From the NCBI RefSeq assembly GCF_002278075.1, contig NZ_CP022991.1:124001-188000 (forward strand): DNA of 64,000 bases, written 5' to 3'. A model generated the notes under the pieces. That model saw only the letters and a list, made by a program, of their open reading frames with translations. It did no database searches and was not told where the DNA came from. This document shows, piece by piece, positions 36,488 through 44,487 of the stretch (positions are counted from its first letter, which is position 1; each line of letters opens with the position of its first letter). Position numbers and translations under genes: made by a program. Source of the DNA: Paraburkholderia aromaticivorans. Lineage in GTDB: Bacteria; Pseudomonadota; Gammaproteobacteria; Burkholderiales; Burkholderiaceae.

Positions 36488-37242
36488 GTGCCCGTTATCA
36501 CCTGCATCGAAGATTTACGCGTGCTTGCTCAGCGGCGCGTGCCGCGCATGTTCTACGACTATGCCGACAGTGGCTCATGGACCGAAAGTACCTACCGCGC
36601 GAATGAAAGCGACTTCCAGCGCCTCAAGCTGCGCCAGCGAGTGGCGGTCAACATGGCGGGGCGCAGCACGCGCACGGAAATGATCGGTCAGGAGTCCGCC
36701 ATGCCCGTAGCGCTCGCGCCGACGGGCTTGACCGGCATGCAACATGCCGACGGCGAAATCCTCGCTGCACGCGCGGCGGAAAAGTTCGGCGTCCCCTTCA
36801 CTTTGTCCACGATGAGCATCTGCTCGATCGAGGACGTCGCCGCCGCGACCAGCAAGCCGTTCTGGTTCCAGCTTTATATGATGCGCGACCGCGATTTCAT
36901 TGTGCGGTTAATTGAGCGGGCTCGCGCGGCACGCTGCAGCGCCCTGATGCTCACGCTGGACCTGCAGATCCTCGGCCAACGCCACAAGGACATCAAGAAC
37001 GGGCTGTCGGCGCCGCCTAAACTGACCGCGGCAAACCTGATCAATCTGGCGACCCGGCCGCGCTGGTGCCTCGGCATGCTCGGCACCCGGCGGCGCACCT
37101 TCGGCAACATCGTCGGTCACGCAAAGGGTGTGGGCGATCTATCGTCCCTGAGTTCGTGGACCGCCGAACAGTTTGATCCGGCGTTGAGTTGGGCGGACGT
37201 CGAGTGGGTCAAGAAGCTATGGGGTGGCAAGCTCATTCTGAA
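36488..37242 (+). pseudogene. lldD: FMN-dependent alpha-hydroxyacid (L-lactate-type) dehydrogenase, 5' part, interrupted by IS
   Basis: The 5' two thirds (about 250 residues) of an FMN alpha-hydroxyacid dehydrogenase, starting at GTG 36488 with PVITCIEDLRVL. It includes VPRMFYDYADSGSWTE, ALAPTGLTGMQ, WFQLYMM and LTLDLQILGQR. The sequence reads into the ISL3 element at GGKLILK and then terminates inside it. The 3' part resumes at 38952-39350. If the element and one copy of the 8-bp duplication are removed, the reading frame is restored. Members oxidise L-lactate or other 2-hydroxyacids; here the product would be pyruvate from L-lactate formed in fuconate breakdown. Confidence 0.85.
37235..37242. 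repeat. Target-site duplication, left copy
   Basis: ATTCTGAA immediately before the left end of the ISL3 element; the identical eight bases follow its right end at 38952-38959. Eight-base duplications are typical of ISL3-family transposition. The intact match suggests a recent insertion. Confidence 0.9.
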
Positions 37243-37279
37243 GGCTCGTCGGCGGAATCTGTGGGTGGTTTGATGCGAT

Positions 37280-37699
37280 TCATGAGGGACAGAGGAAGCG
37301 ATAGAGTTTCTTGCAGGTAGCGTCAAAGGCGTTCTGCTCGTGCTCGGAGAGGTGCCTCGAAAGCGGGCCACCGAACTCGTGGATCTCATTGAGAAGCAGT
37401 GTGCGGGCATCCATGGCGGCTAAGTCCGGATCGACGTGACGGACTTCGATGAGATGGCCACCAAGCATCCAAAGGTGATCGCGGTGGCGGTGCAACGTTT
37501 TGCGGGCATAGCCGTGGGTCAGCAGGTGTTGCAGGAAAGGTGTGAAGACCTTCACGAGCGCCTGTCCGAATGGGATGTCCTCGTCCTCGAAGCGCCATGA
37601 GGCAGGCCAGTTCTGCAAGTCCGGGACGTAGCGCTCCAGTGCGTGCGGATCTGAGGTAACAATAGCGTCTTTACTGATTCCCGCGCGCTTGCTAACCAT
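37280..37699 (-). CDS. Passenger ORF in the ISL3 element, resembling a tyrosine-recombinase core-binding domain
   Basis: 139 residues from ATG 37699 (MVSKRAGISKDA); an upstream ATG at 37720 is possible. It contains AIVTSDPHALERYVPDLQNW, then FGQALVKVFTPFLQHLLTHGYARKTLHRHRDHLWMLGG and LNEIHEF, a helical layout like the SAM-like core-binding domain of tyrosine recombinases. The catalytic Arg-His-Arg-Tyr half is absent. It runs opposite to the transposase, with start codons overlapping by two bases, and lies between the left IR and the transposase. Function unknown; it could aid end recognition or act as a regulator. Confidence 0.6.
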   Translation of the reverse strand: MVSKRAGISKDAIVTSDPHALERYVPDLQNWPASWRFEDEDIPFGQALVKVFTPFLQHLLTHGYARKTLHRHRDHLWMLGGHLIEVRHVDPDLAAMDARTLLLNEIHEFGGPLSRHLSEHEQNAFDATCKKLYRFLCPS

Positions 37700-38945
37700 G
37701 TTGCTGACCCGCCTGCTCAATGCCTGCCATCATTTTCCCGGCTTCGTCTATGAAAGTGCCCGACTGTGCGAGCAGTCCAAAACCATCGAGATCGACGTGC
37801 GGCCACGCAAGGGTTCGAAGCCGATCTGTTCGTGTTGCAACCGGCCTGGCAGCGGCTATGACACGCTCGCATCGCGTAGTTTCGAATTTATTCCGATCTG
37901 GGGCTTCGCGGTGATTTTGCTGTACGCCATGCGCCGCGTCGACTGCCGTGAGTGCGGCGTGAAGGTCGAGACGGTGCCGTGGGCCATCGGCAAGCACACG
38001 CTGACCAAGGCCTACATGCTGTTTCTCGCGCAGTGGGCACGCAAGCTCTCCTGGAAAGAGACAGCGCAAAGCTTTCGCACCAGTTGGGAGAAGGTTGCCC
38101 AGGCGGTGGAGTGGGTGGTCGACTGGGGGCTGGCCCATCGCGAACTCGGCACCATCCGCGCTTTGGGCGTCGATGAAATCCAGTATGGCCGAGGGCACAA
38201 TTATCTCACGCTGGTCTATCAGATCGAGGCCAGCTGCGTGCGCCTGCTTTGGGTTGGCCAGGAGCGCACGAAGGAAAGCTTCGCAAAGTTCTTCGTCATG
38301 ATCGGCAAACGGTTGTGCGAGCAGGTCGAGTTCGTCTGCTCGGACATGTGGCGGCCCTACATCGAGATGATCGCACTACATTGCCCCAACGCGCTGAACA
38401 TCCTCGACCGCTTCCACATCGTTGCCAAAATGAACAAGGCGATCGACGAGGTTCGCGCCGAGGAAGCTCGCCGCATGACCCGCGACGGCTATGAGCCAGT
38501 CCTCAAGAAGTCCCGCTGGTGTTTGCTCAAGCGGCCAGAGAACCTTACTGACAATCAGCGACTGCGCCTGCGCGATCTGCTGCACTACAACCTGCGCAGT
38601 GTCCGCGCCTATCTTCTCAAGGAGGAGTTCCAGCAGATCTGGGATTACATCTCGCCTGTCTGGGCAGGCAAGTTCCTCGATCAGTGGTGCACCCGGGTCA
38701 TGCGCTCACGCATCGAACCAATGAAGAAGTTCGCACGCACCGTGCGCGCCCATCGAGAACTGATTCTCAACTACTTTCATGCGCGCAAGCAGTTCTCCAG
38801 CGGAATCGTCGAGGGTTTGAACAACAAGGCCAAAGTCACCATGAGAAAAGCGTACGGCTTCCGGACGTTTCGAACGACGGAAATCGCGCTATATCATGCA
38901 CTTGGCAATTTGCCCGAGCCGCCGACAACCCACACTTTTTACTGA
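37698..38945 (+). CDS. ISL3-family transposase
   Basis: About 415 residues. The N-terminal zinc-finger region has CSCCNRPG and a later CRECG, followed by a helix-turn-helix (SWKETAQSFRTSWEKVAQAVEWVV) and the DDE catalytic core: GVDEIQYGRGHNYLT, then VCSDMWRPYIEMIAL and ILDRFHIVAKMN, with the Glu in SSGIVEGLNNKAKVTMRKAYGFR. This is the ISL3 transposase pattern. The ATG at 37698 overlaps the start of the divergent passenger ORF. No internal stops, so it should be active. Confidence 0.92.
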   Translation: MLLTRLLNACHHFPGFVYESARLCEQSKTIEIDVRPRKGSKPICSCCNRPGSGYDTLASRSFEFIPIWGFAVILLYAMRRVDCRECGVKVETVPWAIGKHTLTKAYMLFLAQWARKLSWKETAQSFRTSWEKVAQAVEWVVDWGLAHRELGTIRALGVDEIQYGRGHNYLTLVYQIEASCVRLLWVGQERTKESFAKFFVMIGKRLCEQVEFVCSDMWRPYIEMIALHCPNALNILDRFHIVAKMNKAIDEVRAEEARRMTRDGYEPVLKKSRWCLLKRPENLTDNQRLRLRDLLHYNLRSVRAYLLKEEFQQIWDYISPVWAGKFLDQWCTRVMRSRIEPMKKFARTVRAHRELILNYFHARKQFSSGIVEGLNNKAKVTMRKAYGFRTFRTTEIALYHALGNLPEPPTTHTFY

Positions 38946-38951
38946 CGAACC

Positions 38952-38959
38952 ATTCTGAA
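38952..38959. repeat. Target-site duplication, right copy
   Basis: ATTCTGAA directly after the IS right end, identical to 37235-37242. Confidence 0.9.
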
Positions 38960-39350
38960 AGGCATCATGGATGTCGAAGATGCACGCCTTGCCGCCAACA
39001 GCGGTGCGGACGCGCTGATCGTCTCGAACCATGGCGGCCGCCAACTCGACGGCGCACCCTCTTCGATCTCGGCACTCCCCGAGATCGCGCGCGAGGTCGG
39101 CTCGCGTATCGAGGTGTGGATGGATGGCGGCATCCGCAGCGGACAGGACGTTCTGAAAGCCGTTGCGCTCGGCGCCCGGGGCACGCTGATCGGCCGCAGC
39201 TTTCTCTACGGGCTGGGTGCGATGGGTGAGGCGGGTGTCACACAGTGTCTGCAGATCATCCAGAAGGAACTGGACATCACCATGGCCTTTTGTGGCCACA
39301 CTGACATCCGTCAGGTGGACGAGCGGATCCTGCTGCCTGACAGGCTTTGA
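38952..39350 (+). pseudogene. lldD: FMN-dependent alpha-hydroxyacid dehydrogenase, 3' part
   Basis: The remaining ~130 residues resume in frame after the IS right end: GIMDVEDARLAANSGADALIVSNHGGRQLDG (with the active-site SNHGGRQ), followed by SISALPEIAREVG, MDGGIRSGQDVLKAVALGARGTLIGR and a normal C-terminus. SNHGGRQ holds the catalytic histidine and FMN-binding arginine. Without the IS the gene would read through from the 5' part. It is non-functional as it stands. Confidence 0.88.
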
Positions 39351-39477
39351 GGACGGGCGCGAGGCGCGACAAGAAAGAAGAGCCAGCGCACCAAGGTCGG
39401 CTGAATGTCCTGAGCACATTTCGAGGCCGGCCAGAGTCTGGGAGGCTTCAGAATATCCAGCCGGTCTCGTCCACGTT

Positions 39478-40152
39478 TCAGGCGCTTAGCGCCCGATTGA
39501 AGGGTTGCGCGTCAGCTGGCCGGCCGACTGCGAACTCCGTTCGACGCTCGAGCGACGCCTTGCGCTTTTCTTCAGCGTTCGCGATGAAGTCGGACAGTTC
39601 GCGCTCCATGGCCGAATCTTTGGCGCCCGGTTTCCACGCCGCGGCCCCATGTCGCCGACGCGTGGTCCGAGCTAGGGCCACCGCTGCCATCGCAGCCTTT
39701 GCACATTCGTATTCAACCTGGCCACAAAGGTCGATCGGCTCACCGAATTCGCGGAACGCTTCCACATACTCCCGCGCGGCGTACACCGTTGCCGGGTACT
39801 CGCGCAGCTCGGAGATGACTTTGCGGCTCAGGACGTGCCACTGAAGCTTGTCCGGATAGGCAAAAACGGGGATGGACACGCCCTTGCTGGCTTCGCAGTT
39901 CATGGGGCCGACCTGCTCCGATGCCGCCCAGGCGGCCTTATGCATCATTGTCCGACAGGTGCGAGCGTAACTTTCCAGCGATAACGCGAGCTCCAATGCA
40001 GTGTCGCGTCGCTGACGCTTGCGCGCCCCGGCATCCCTTGCTGAGATCCACGCGAGCGTAATGACAGAGCCGACCGCCCCTGACGCCAGCGCCAAAATCA
40101 TTGGGGTGTTCCAGTCAAGTCGCTGGAGATATTCAAGCCATTCCTGCCGCAT
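39478..40152 (-). CDS. Single-span membrane protein of unknown function
   Basis: 224 residues. One hydrophobic segment near the N-terminus (NTPMILALASGAVGSVITLAW) is followed by a cytoplasmic helical region with many Arg/Glu (RKRQRRDTALELALSLESYAR, SRKVISELREYPATVYAAREYVEAF), a likely coiled coil. The C-terminal ~50 residues are charged (ELSDFIANAEEKRKASLERR). No catalytic motif is visible. It lies on the same strand downstream of the methionine-aminopeptidase gene but is 400 bases away, so co-transcription is uncertain. Confidence 0.65.
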   Translation of the reverse strand: MRQEWLEYLQRLDWNTPMILALASGAVGSVITLAWISARDAGARKRQRRDTALELALSLESYARTCRTMMHKAAWAASEQVGPMNCEASKGVSIPVFAYPDKLQWHVLSRKVISELREYPATVYAAREYVEAFREFGEPIDLCGQVEYECAKAAMAAVALARTTRRRHGAAAWKPGAKDSAMERELSDFIANAEEKRKASLERRTEFAVGRPADAQPFNRALSA

Positions 40153-40559
40153 ACGATACGCCTCGGGGAAAGAGGTGCTCAGATTATAAGCATCGTTTGC
40201 AGAGTATTCAGAGCAAAAAACGCGGTGTGTGTTTTCGCCACAAACGCTTCGATGGGGCGGCGCGCATCTTGACAGCCCGCGCCGAACCAGGGCACTCGTC
40301 GGCCCCGCACCAGGAGAGGGGCATCAAAAGATCCAGGCCGGTTCGCGGCTTAAGCGCACGGGTAGAGACGTGGGTCCGAACGCAGGCAATGTGCGGGCGT
40401 GCTGCCGCTCCTGGCAAGCACCGTTCGATCGCCAGGCGATCAGCAAGGTGCGGCCAATGTCGGTCGTGCATGATCAACGAATGAATGTCCGTTGACGATC
40501 AGCGAACTGCGATTGAATGGACGCTTCTCCCCAATGCGTGGCCCACAGCCGTCGAGCTA
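40153..40559. other. Intergenic stretch
   Basis: About 400 bases between the membrane protein and the methionine-aminopeptidase gene, both on the minus strand. Overlapping short frames show nothing recognisable. A promoter for the membrane-protein gene is expected in the part near 40160. Confidence 0.4.
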
Positions 40560-41327
40560 TCAGTTGGGCAGCCTTTCCTCGCGGCGTAGCGTTAAGACCT
40601 GTACGCCCTTTTGGGTCACGGCCACGGTGTGTTCAAACTGCGCCGACAGTTGCCCATCGCGCGTGACCACCGTCCAGCCGTCTTCTTCGGTTCGAACAGA
40701 TTGTCGCCCCTGGTTGATCATGGGTTCGATGGTAAACACCATGCCTTCGCGCAACAACAAACCCGTCCGCGGCTTACCCCAATGCAGCACTTGGGGCTCC
40801 TCGTGCATTTCACGCCCGATGCCATGCCCGCAATATTCCCGTACGACCGAATAGCCATTTTTGCGAGCGTGCCGTTCAATGGCATGACCTATATCGCCAA
40901 GTCTGGCGCCGGGGCGAACGGCCTTGATCCCTTTCCACATCGCTTCGTAGGTCACTTGCACGAGCCGTTCAGCTAGTGGAGACACCTTTCCCACAAGATA
41001 GGTCTTGCTGGAATCAGCGATGTAGCCATTCTTTTCCAGCGTAATGTCGAAATTAACGATGTCCCCGTTTTGCAGGATGTCTGTCGTGGACGGAACACCG
41101 TGACAAACAACATTGTTGCGTGAAGCGTTGAGCGCGTAGGCGTAGCCGTACTGCCCCTTGCTTGCCGGGCGCGCCTTGAGTTCGTTGACGATGAAACTCT
41201 CGACCACATCGTTCACCTGCATGGTAGACATGCCGATCAGGCTCATTTGATCCAGATAGCCAAATACATCCGCCAGCAACTGGCCTGACTCCGCCATCAA
41301 TGCGATTTCTTCGGGTCGCTTGGTCAT
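40560..41327 (-). CDS. map: Type I methionine aminopeptidase (accessory copy)
   Basis: 255 residues. All metal ligands are present: D94 (NFDITLEKNG), D105 (YIADSSKTY), H168 (EYCGHGIGR), E201 (FTIEPMI) and E232 (AQFEHT), plus H76 (VCHGVPS). It should remove the initiator methionine from new proteins or peptides. Compared with housekeeping copies (usually beside rpsB or in the ribosomal region), this one sits in an accessory region. It begins four bases before the stop of a ParD-like antitoxin gene, so the two are translationally coupled. The combination suggests an accessory or regulated form rather than the essential enzyme. Confidence 0.9.
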   Translation of the reverse strand: MTKRPEEIALMAESGQLLADVFGYLDQMSLIGMSTMQVNDVVESFIVNELKARPASKGQYGYAYALNASRNNVVCHGVPSTTDILQNGDIVNFDITLEKNGYIADSSKTYLVGKVSPLAERLVQVTYEAMWKGIKAVRPGARLGDIGHAIERHARKNGYSVVREYCGHGIGREMHEEPQVLHWGKPRTGLLLREGMVFTIEPMINQGRQSVRTEEDGWTVVTRDGQLSAQFEHTVAVTQKGVQVLTLRREERLPN

Positions 41328-41536
41328 GTCAAAGCCACCTTGACGGCCTGCGCCACAACGCCCGCGGCTCTCAGTTCACGGGTAGCTATCTCGTTGAAAC
41401 TCAGCGTCGGATTCATTTCGCACAACATGCCGACCTTGATCCAGAAGGCTGCTTGCGCGTTGATCGACCTGCATGACACTGCGCTTGCCTTACGTATCTG
41501 ATCGTGCAAGTCGTCGTCGATATTAACAATGCCCAC
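41324..41536 (-). CDS. ParD-like antitoxin-family protein
   Basis: 70 residues from GTG 41536 (VGIVNIDDDLHDQIRKASAV), with GGGG five bases upstream; this gives the family's MGIVxIxDxLHxQIRKASAV pattern. Residues continue SCRSINAQAAFWIKVGML and NPTLSFNEIATRELRAAG. This is the ParD-like family (ribbon-helix-helix-like antitoxin relatives). Its stop overlaps the ATG of the methionine-aminopeptidase gene. No ParE-type toxin is present: the partner is the peptidase. The frame is open to 41560 upstream (MFRIYGVNV). Confidence 0.8.
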   Translation of the reverse strand: MGIVNIDDDLHDQIRKASAVSCRSINAQAAFWIKVGMLCEMNPTLSFNEIATRELRAAGVVAQAVKVALT

Positions 41537-41544
41537 GTTAACCC

Positions 41545-41577
41545 CATATATACGAAACATATACGGATCATATATTC
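41545..41577. promoter_or_regulatory. Repeated CATATA(TA)CG elements, candidate autoregulatory operator
   Basis: CATATATACG (41545-41554) and CATATACG (41558-41565) are direct repeats just upstream of the ParD-like start, followed by CATATATTC (41569-41577). The block is much more AT-rich than its surroundings. TA antitoxins usually bind such repeats and overlap the -10 box. Position and repetition are the only evidence. Confidence 0.5.
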
Positions 41578-41883
41578 AAACTATCTGACAAGACAAGCGC
41601 TTTATGACATTAGATACGCCGGTTTGCGGATAGCAGCTACAAAAGGTGAGTTGGCGCGTGCGGGTCGAGCGCGCAACGGAGCACCGGCTGTGGTTCTGCA
41701 AGCAGACGTCCGCGCCCAGGGCAGATGAGGACCGTTTCCGATCGACGTGGCACGCCAACGCTTCGCATCGGTGCCAGCCCGCGTGTTGATGGAAGCGGTG
41801 AAACCGTGCGCCTGCACCGCACGGCACTTCGTAACGGCTGACCTACAATACAAGGATGGTCGCGACCTGATAAGGAGGCTGCC
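41578..41883. other. Intergenic stretch
   Basis: About 300 bases between the divergent ParD-like gene and a small membrane-protein gene. No gene is recognised. It should hold the promoter of the small plus-strand gene, whose AAGGAGG ribosome-binding site is at about 41872-41878. Confidence 0.4.
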
Positions 41884-42042
41884 ATGGCCCAGTCTATGAT
41901 TTACTTCGTTGTCGGCTTGGCGGCCTTGTTGGTCGCCGCGTTCATGGTGGCGCAACGTTACAGGCGCGAACACCCCGCAGAAGAGATGACCCAGTGGCTT
42001 GATTCGCACCATATGGGTTGGCTGCACCGGCACAAACATTAA
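41884..42042 (+). CDS. Small single-span membrane protein (52 residues)
   Basis: A short gene with a very strong AAGGAGG ribosome-binding site six bases before the ATG. The 52-residue product begins MAQSMIYFVVGLAALLVAAF, a membrane helix, and continues with a basic-to-acidic tail (YRREHPAEEM) ending in a His-rich segment, MGWLHRHKH. A GC-rich hairpin follows 22 bases after the stop. The pattern (start signal, helix, terminator) argues for a real gene. The His-rich C-terminus may bind metal or heme; no family recognised. Confidence 0.72.
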   Translation: MAQSMIYFVVGLAALLVAAFMVAQRYRREHPAEEMTQWLDSHHMGWLHRHKH

Positions 42043-42063
42043 TGCCGCATCGCAAAATGACGG

Positions 42064-42083
42064 GCCCCGCATGCCAGCGGGGC
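42064..42083 (+). terminator. Hairpin after the 52-residue gene
   Basis: GCCCCGC and GCGGGGC form a perfect 7-bp stem around ATGCCA, followed by TTCGT. It starts 22 bases after the stop codon. The T-tract is weak but the stem is GC-rich. Confidence 0.55.
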
Positions 42084-42254
42084 TTCGTGCGATACGTCGG
42101 AACTTTCGATCATCTGCAGTGTTCTGCTATCTCCGCTGGGGCGGCACTTATGTGACGATGAGCGGCGCTCCGATTTCCGCCGCGATTCGCACAGGGCGCG
42201 CACCAGTCACCGGCCACGGCGATGAGCGGGTACGAGACGATGAGGGACTTCAAC

Positions 42255-42863
42255 ATGCCCGACACCCGTCTCAAGCACTTTGCAAAAGCGGCTCGGGCAC
42301 GGGCCTCGCGCTGCTTGGCGGCACTCTCGCTAACGTTGCTGATCTTGCCACCGGGACCGCCATACATCGTTGCTGCCGAGGATCACGCCATGACCTTGAC
42401 GCTCACGTCGCAAGCCTTCCGGCAGAACGGCGAGATTCCCGCGCAGCATACCTGCCAGGGCGCCGATGTATCGCCGCCGCTCGAGTGGTCCGGCGTGCCC
42501 CCCAACACAAAAAGCCTGGCGCTGATCGTCGACGACCCTGACGCGCCGGACCCGGCCGCGCCGAAAATAACCTGGGTACATTGGGTGCTCTACAACATTC
42601 CGCCGACGGCAACCCGGCTGCCCCATGGCGCTACTGCGCAGGCTTTGCCGGGCGGAACGCTCGAAGGCATCAATGACTTCAGGCGTGCCGCTTATAGCGG
42701 CCCGTGCCCGCCCGTGGGACGCCACCGTTATTTCCACAAACTGTATGCGCTCGACACCGTCCTGCCCGATTTGAAAGGACCCAACAAGGCGGCGCTTGAA
42801 AGGGCCATGCAGGGGCACGTACTAACGCACGCGGAACTAATCGGCACCTATCAGAAGCGATGA
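42255..42863 (+). CDS. PEBP/YbhB-like phosphatidylethanolamine-binding-family protein, exported
   Basis: About 202 residues from ATG 42255 (MPDTRLKHFAKAA), preceded by GAGGGA; two upstream ATGs exist. A hydrophobic export segment (LAALSLTLLILPPGPPYIVAA) precedes the YbhB/YbcL domain: LTSQAFRQNGEIPAQHTC, DVSPPLEWSGVP, LALIVDDPDAP and THWVLYNIP-like VHWVLYNIP, then YSGPCPP and HRYFHKLYAL. Family members bind anionic ligands; the bacterial role is unclear. The signal suggests a periplasmic location. Confidence 0.85.
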   Translation: MPDTRLKHFAKAARARASRCLAALSLTLLILPPGPPYIVAAEDHAMTLTLTSQAFRQNGEIPAQHTCQGADVSPPLEWSGVPPNTKSLALIVDDPDAPDPAAPKITWVHWVLYNIPPTATRLPHGATAQALPGGTLEGINDFRRAAYSGPCPPVGRHRYFHKLYALDTVLPDLKGPNKAALERAMQGHVLTHAELIGTYQKR

Positions 42864-43309
42864 GCGGCGCGTCGTTGCATGAATCGGGATCGAGGGCCAA
42901 GTAAATCCAGTGGTGCCGACGTTATACACGTGGCGCAGGCAGAACCCGGCCCGATTTCGGTCACTCGGTGATGCGGTCAAAATGGTCAACAATTGTCCAG
43001 CACACTTGAAGAACTGCGGCCTGCGCGTTTGGGCATCGCAGGGAAGCGGATCGATGCCCTTCAACGCCCTGCTCGCCCCCACTCTTTGCCGACTTCTACG
43101 TGCCCGCTATGTGACGTTGCGGATGCTGCAAGGCAGCCGCAATCGTGATCCGCCGGCAGCTATTTTCCCGTCGCGTCCCGACTCACGAGCGTCGAAGCGC
43201 GCCTTTCTATTTCACTGGCCGAAATAGAGACCTTCATTTTCACGCAATTAACAAGGACGGAGGCAACTCGTACATTGACTACTCCCAAACCAACTTGATG
43301 GAGTTTCAA
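42864..43309. other. Intergenic stretch
   Basis: About 450 bases. A plus-strand frame (42910-43227) is open but has no recognisable domain. The last bases give GGAG six nucleotides before the AhpD-like ATG. Confidence 0.4.
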
Positions 43310-43867
43310 ATGGCACGCGTCGCGATCCCCACGAAAGAACAGGCGCCCGCAAAGGCGCAACCGATCCTTGCGAATTACGAGAAGGTCCTCGGCACGATTC
43401 CGAACTTCTTCGCTCTGATTTCCCAGTCACCGGATGCCCTGAAGGCGATCGCCGATATGCACGGTACGCTTGGCAAGAGCTTGGGCCACGGAACGCGCGA
43501 ACGCATTCACATCGCCGTCGCGGAAGCCAATGGCTGCGACTACTGTGTATCTGCCCACACCTACTTGGGCGGCAAGCTGAGCGGCCTGACACAGGAGGAC
43601 ATGGAGCTCAATCGCGATGGCCATTCCAACGACCCGAAGGCCGACGCGGCAGTTCAGTTCGCCCACCGCGTGGCGAAGACGCGCGGCCACATCGACGCCG
43701 GCGACTTCGAAGCCGTGCGTGCCGCTGGCTTCTCCGACGCGGAAATCATCGACATCGTGGCCGAGCTCGGGTTCAGCTTCGTGACCAACCTCTTCAACAA
43801 TACGTTCAAGACCGACATCGACTCTGTGTTCCCCGTCATTCACACCAAAAGCAAGCCGACTGCTTGA
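43310..43867 (+). CDS. Carboxymuconolactone decarboxylase/AhpD-like protein
   Basis: 185 residues. The AhpD/CMD signature EANGCDYCVSAHTY has CxxC plus a downstream His; these carry the redox-active disulphide and proton relay in peroxidase-like members. The N-terminal IPTKEQAPAKAQPILANYEKVLGTIPNFF is the uncharacterised-peroxidase-related pattern. The ATG at 43310 has GGAG six bases upstream; the frame is open to 43145. Likely a cytoplasmic alkylhydroperoxidase-type enzyme, monocistronic. A hairpin follows its stop. Confidence 0.85.
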   Translation: MARVAIPTKEQAPAKAQPILANYEKVLGTIPNFFALISQSPDALKAIADMHGTLGKSLGHGTRERIHIAVAEANGCDYCVSAHTYLGGKLSGLTQEDMELNRDGHSNDPKADAAVQFAHRVAKTRGHIDAGDFEAVRAAGFSDAEIIDIVAELGFSFVTNLFNNTFKTDIDSVFPVIHTKSKPTA

Positions 43868-43886
43868 GTCCAGGCGTGAACGTGTT

Positions 43887-43910
43887 GGCTACCCGCTGTT
43901 CGCGGTAGCC
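43887..43910 (+). terminator. Hairpin after the AhpD-like gene
   Basis: GGCTACC pairs with GGTAGCC across a 10-base loop, starting 20 bases after the stop. No T-run follows, so termination is only likely. Confidence 0.4.
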
Positions 43911-44100
43911 AGGTGGGCCGCCATCGGGTACCGCTTCCTGCTTCAGATCCCGATCGGCCCACGCACCAACTTGTGATGCTGCTGCAGGAAATGCCGAAGA
44001 CGTGGACGCCTCGTTTCCATATGACCGTTTTTCATTGAAGCCTTTCGAGGCCGCATGATCTCCAGAAACGCACCATTGCACCGCCCCTGAGGGTACCGAC

Positions 44101-44487
44101 ATGAATGATCCCGTTGAAACAATCCGTCGCTTCTACGCAAAGCTTGCCGAGGGTGATGCTCCCGGTGCGCTAGGCCTGATGTCGGCGAATATCGAATGGA
44201 ATACGATGTGGCATTACAAGGTGGACGGAAGGGGCCCCGAGCGAGTGGCTGAGGGACTTTTCAGGCCGCTCAGGGCGGAATGGTCGAGCTTTTCACTCGA
44301 ACCAACTGAATTTTTCTGTGAAGGAAATACCGTCGTTTCTTTAGGTCGATTCGTTGGGGAACATGGTGGCACTCGCAAGCGGGCGGAAGCCGCATACGCT
44401 CACGTTTGGTCCGTAGAAAACGGTAGGATCACGCGCTTTCGTCAATATATTGACACCCTTGCAGTCGCAGATGCACGCAAGTCTTAA
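44101..44487 (+). CDS. SnoaL-like/NTF2-fold protein
   Basis: 128 residues. The N-terminal VETIRRFYAKLAEGDAPGALGLMSANIEW and C-terminal AEAAYAHVWSVENGRITRFRQYIDTL are classic SnoaL-like polyketide-cyclase/NTF2 folds. The Asp/Asn residues of the cleft are in place. The reaction is not identifiable; many members are small hydrolases, isomerases or binding proteins. It lies upstream of the MarR gene on the same strand, 217 bases away. Confidence 0.8.
   Translation: MNDPVETIRRFYAKLAEGDAPGALGLMSANIEWNTMWHYKVDGRGPERVAEGLFRPLRAEWSSFSLEPTEFFCEGNTVVSLGRFVGEHGGTRKRAEAAYAHVWSVENGRITRFRQYIDTLAVADARKS

Larger units (their letters stand above)
37243..38951. mobile_element. ISL3-family insertion sequence (1,709 bp)
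   Basis: A complete element. Its ends are imperfect inverted repeats: left GGCTCGTCGG and right, read inward, GGTTCGTCAG. A second matching block lies about 20 bases inside each end, TGTGGGTGGT on the left and TGTGGGTTGT on the right. It is bounded by an 8-bp target duplication (ATTCTGAA). It carries a 416-residue ISL3 transposase and a divergent passenger ORF. The insertion splits an FMN alpha-hydroxyacid dehydrogenase gene of the L-fuconate locus. Confidence 0.93.
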
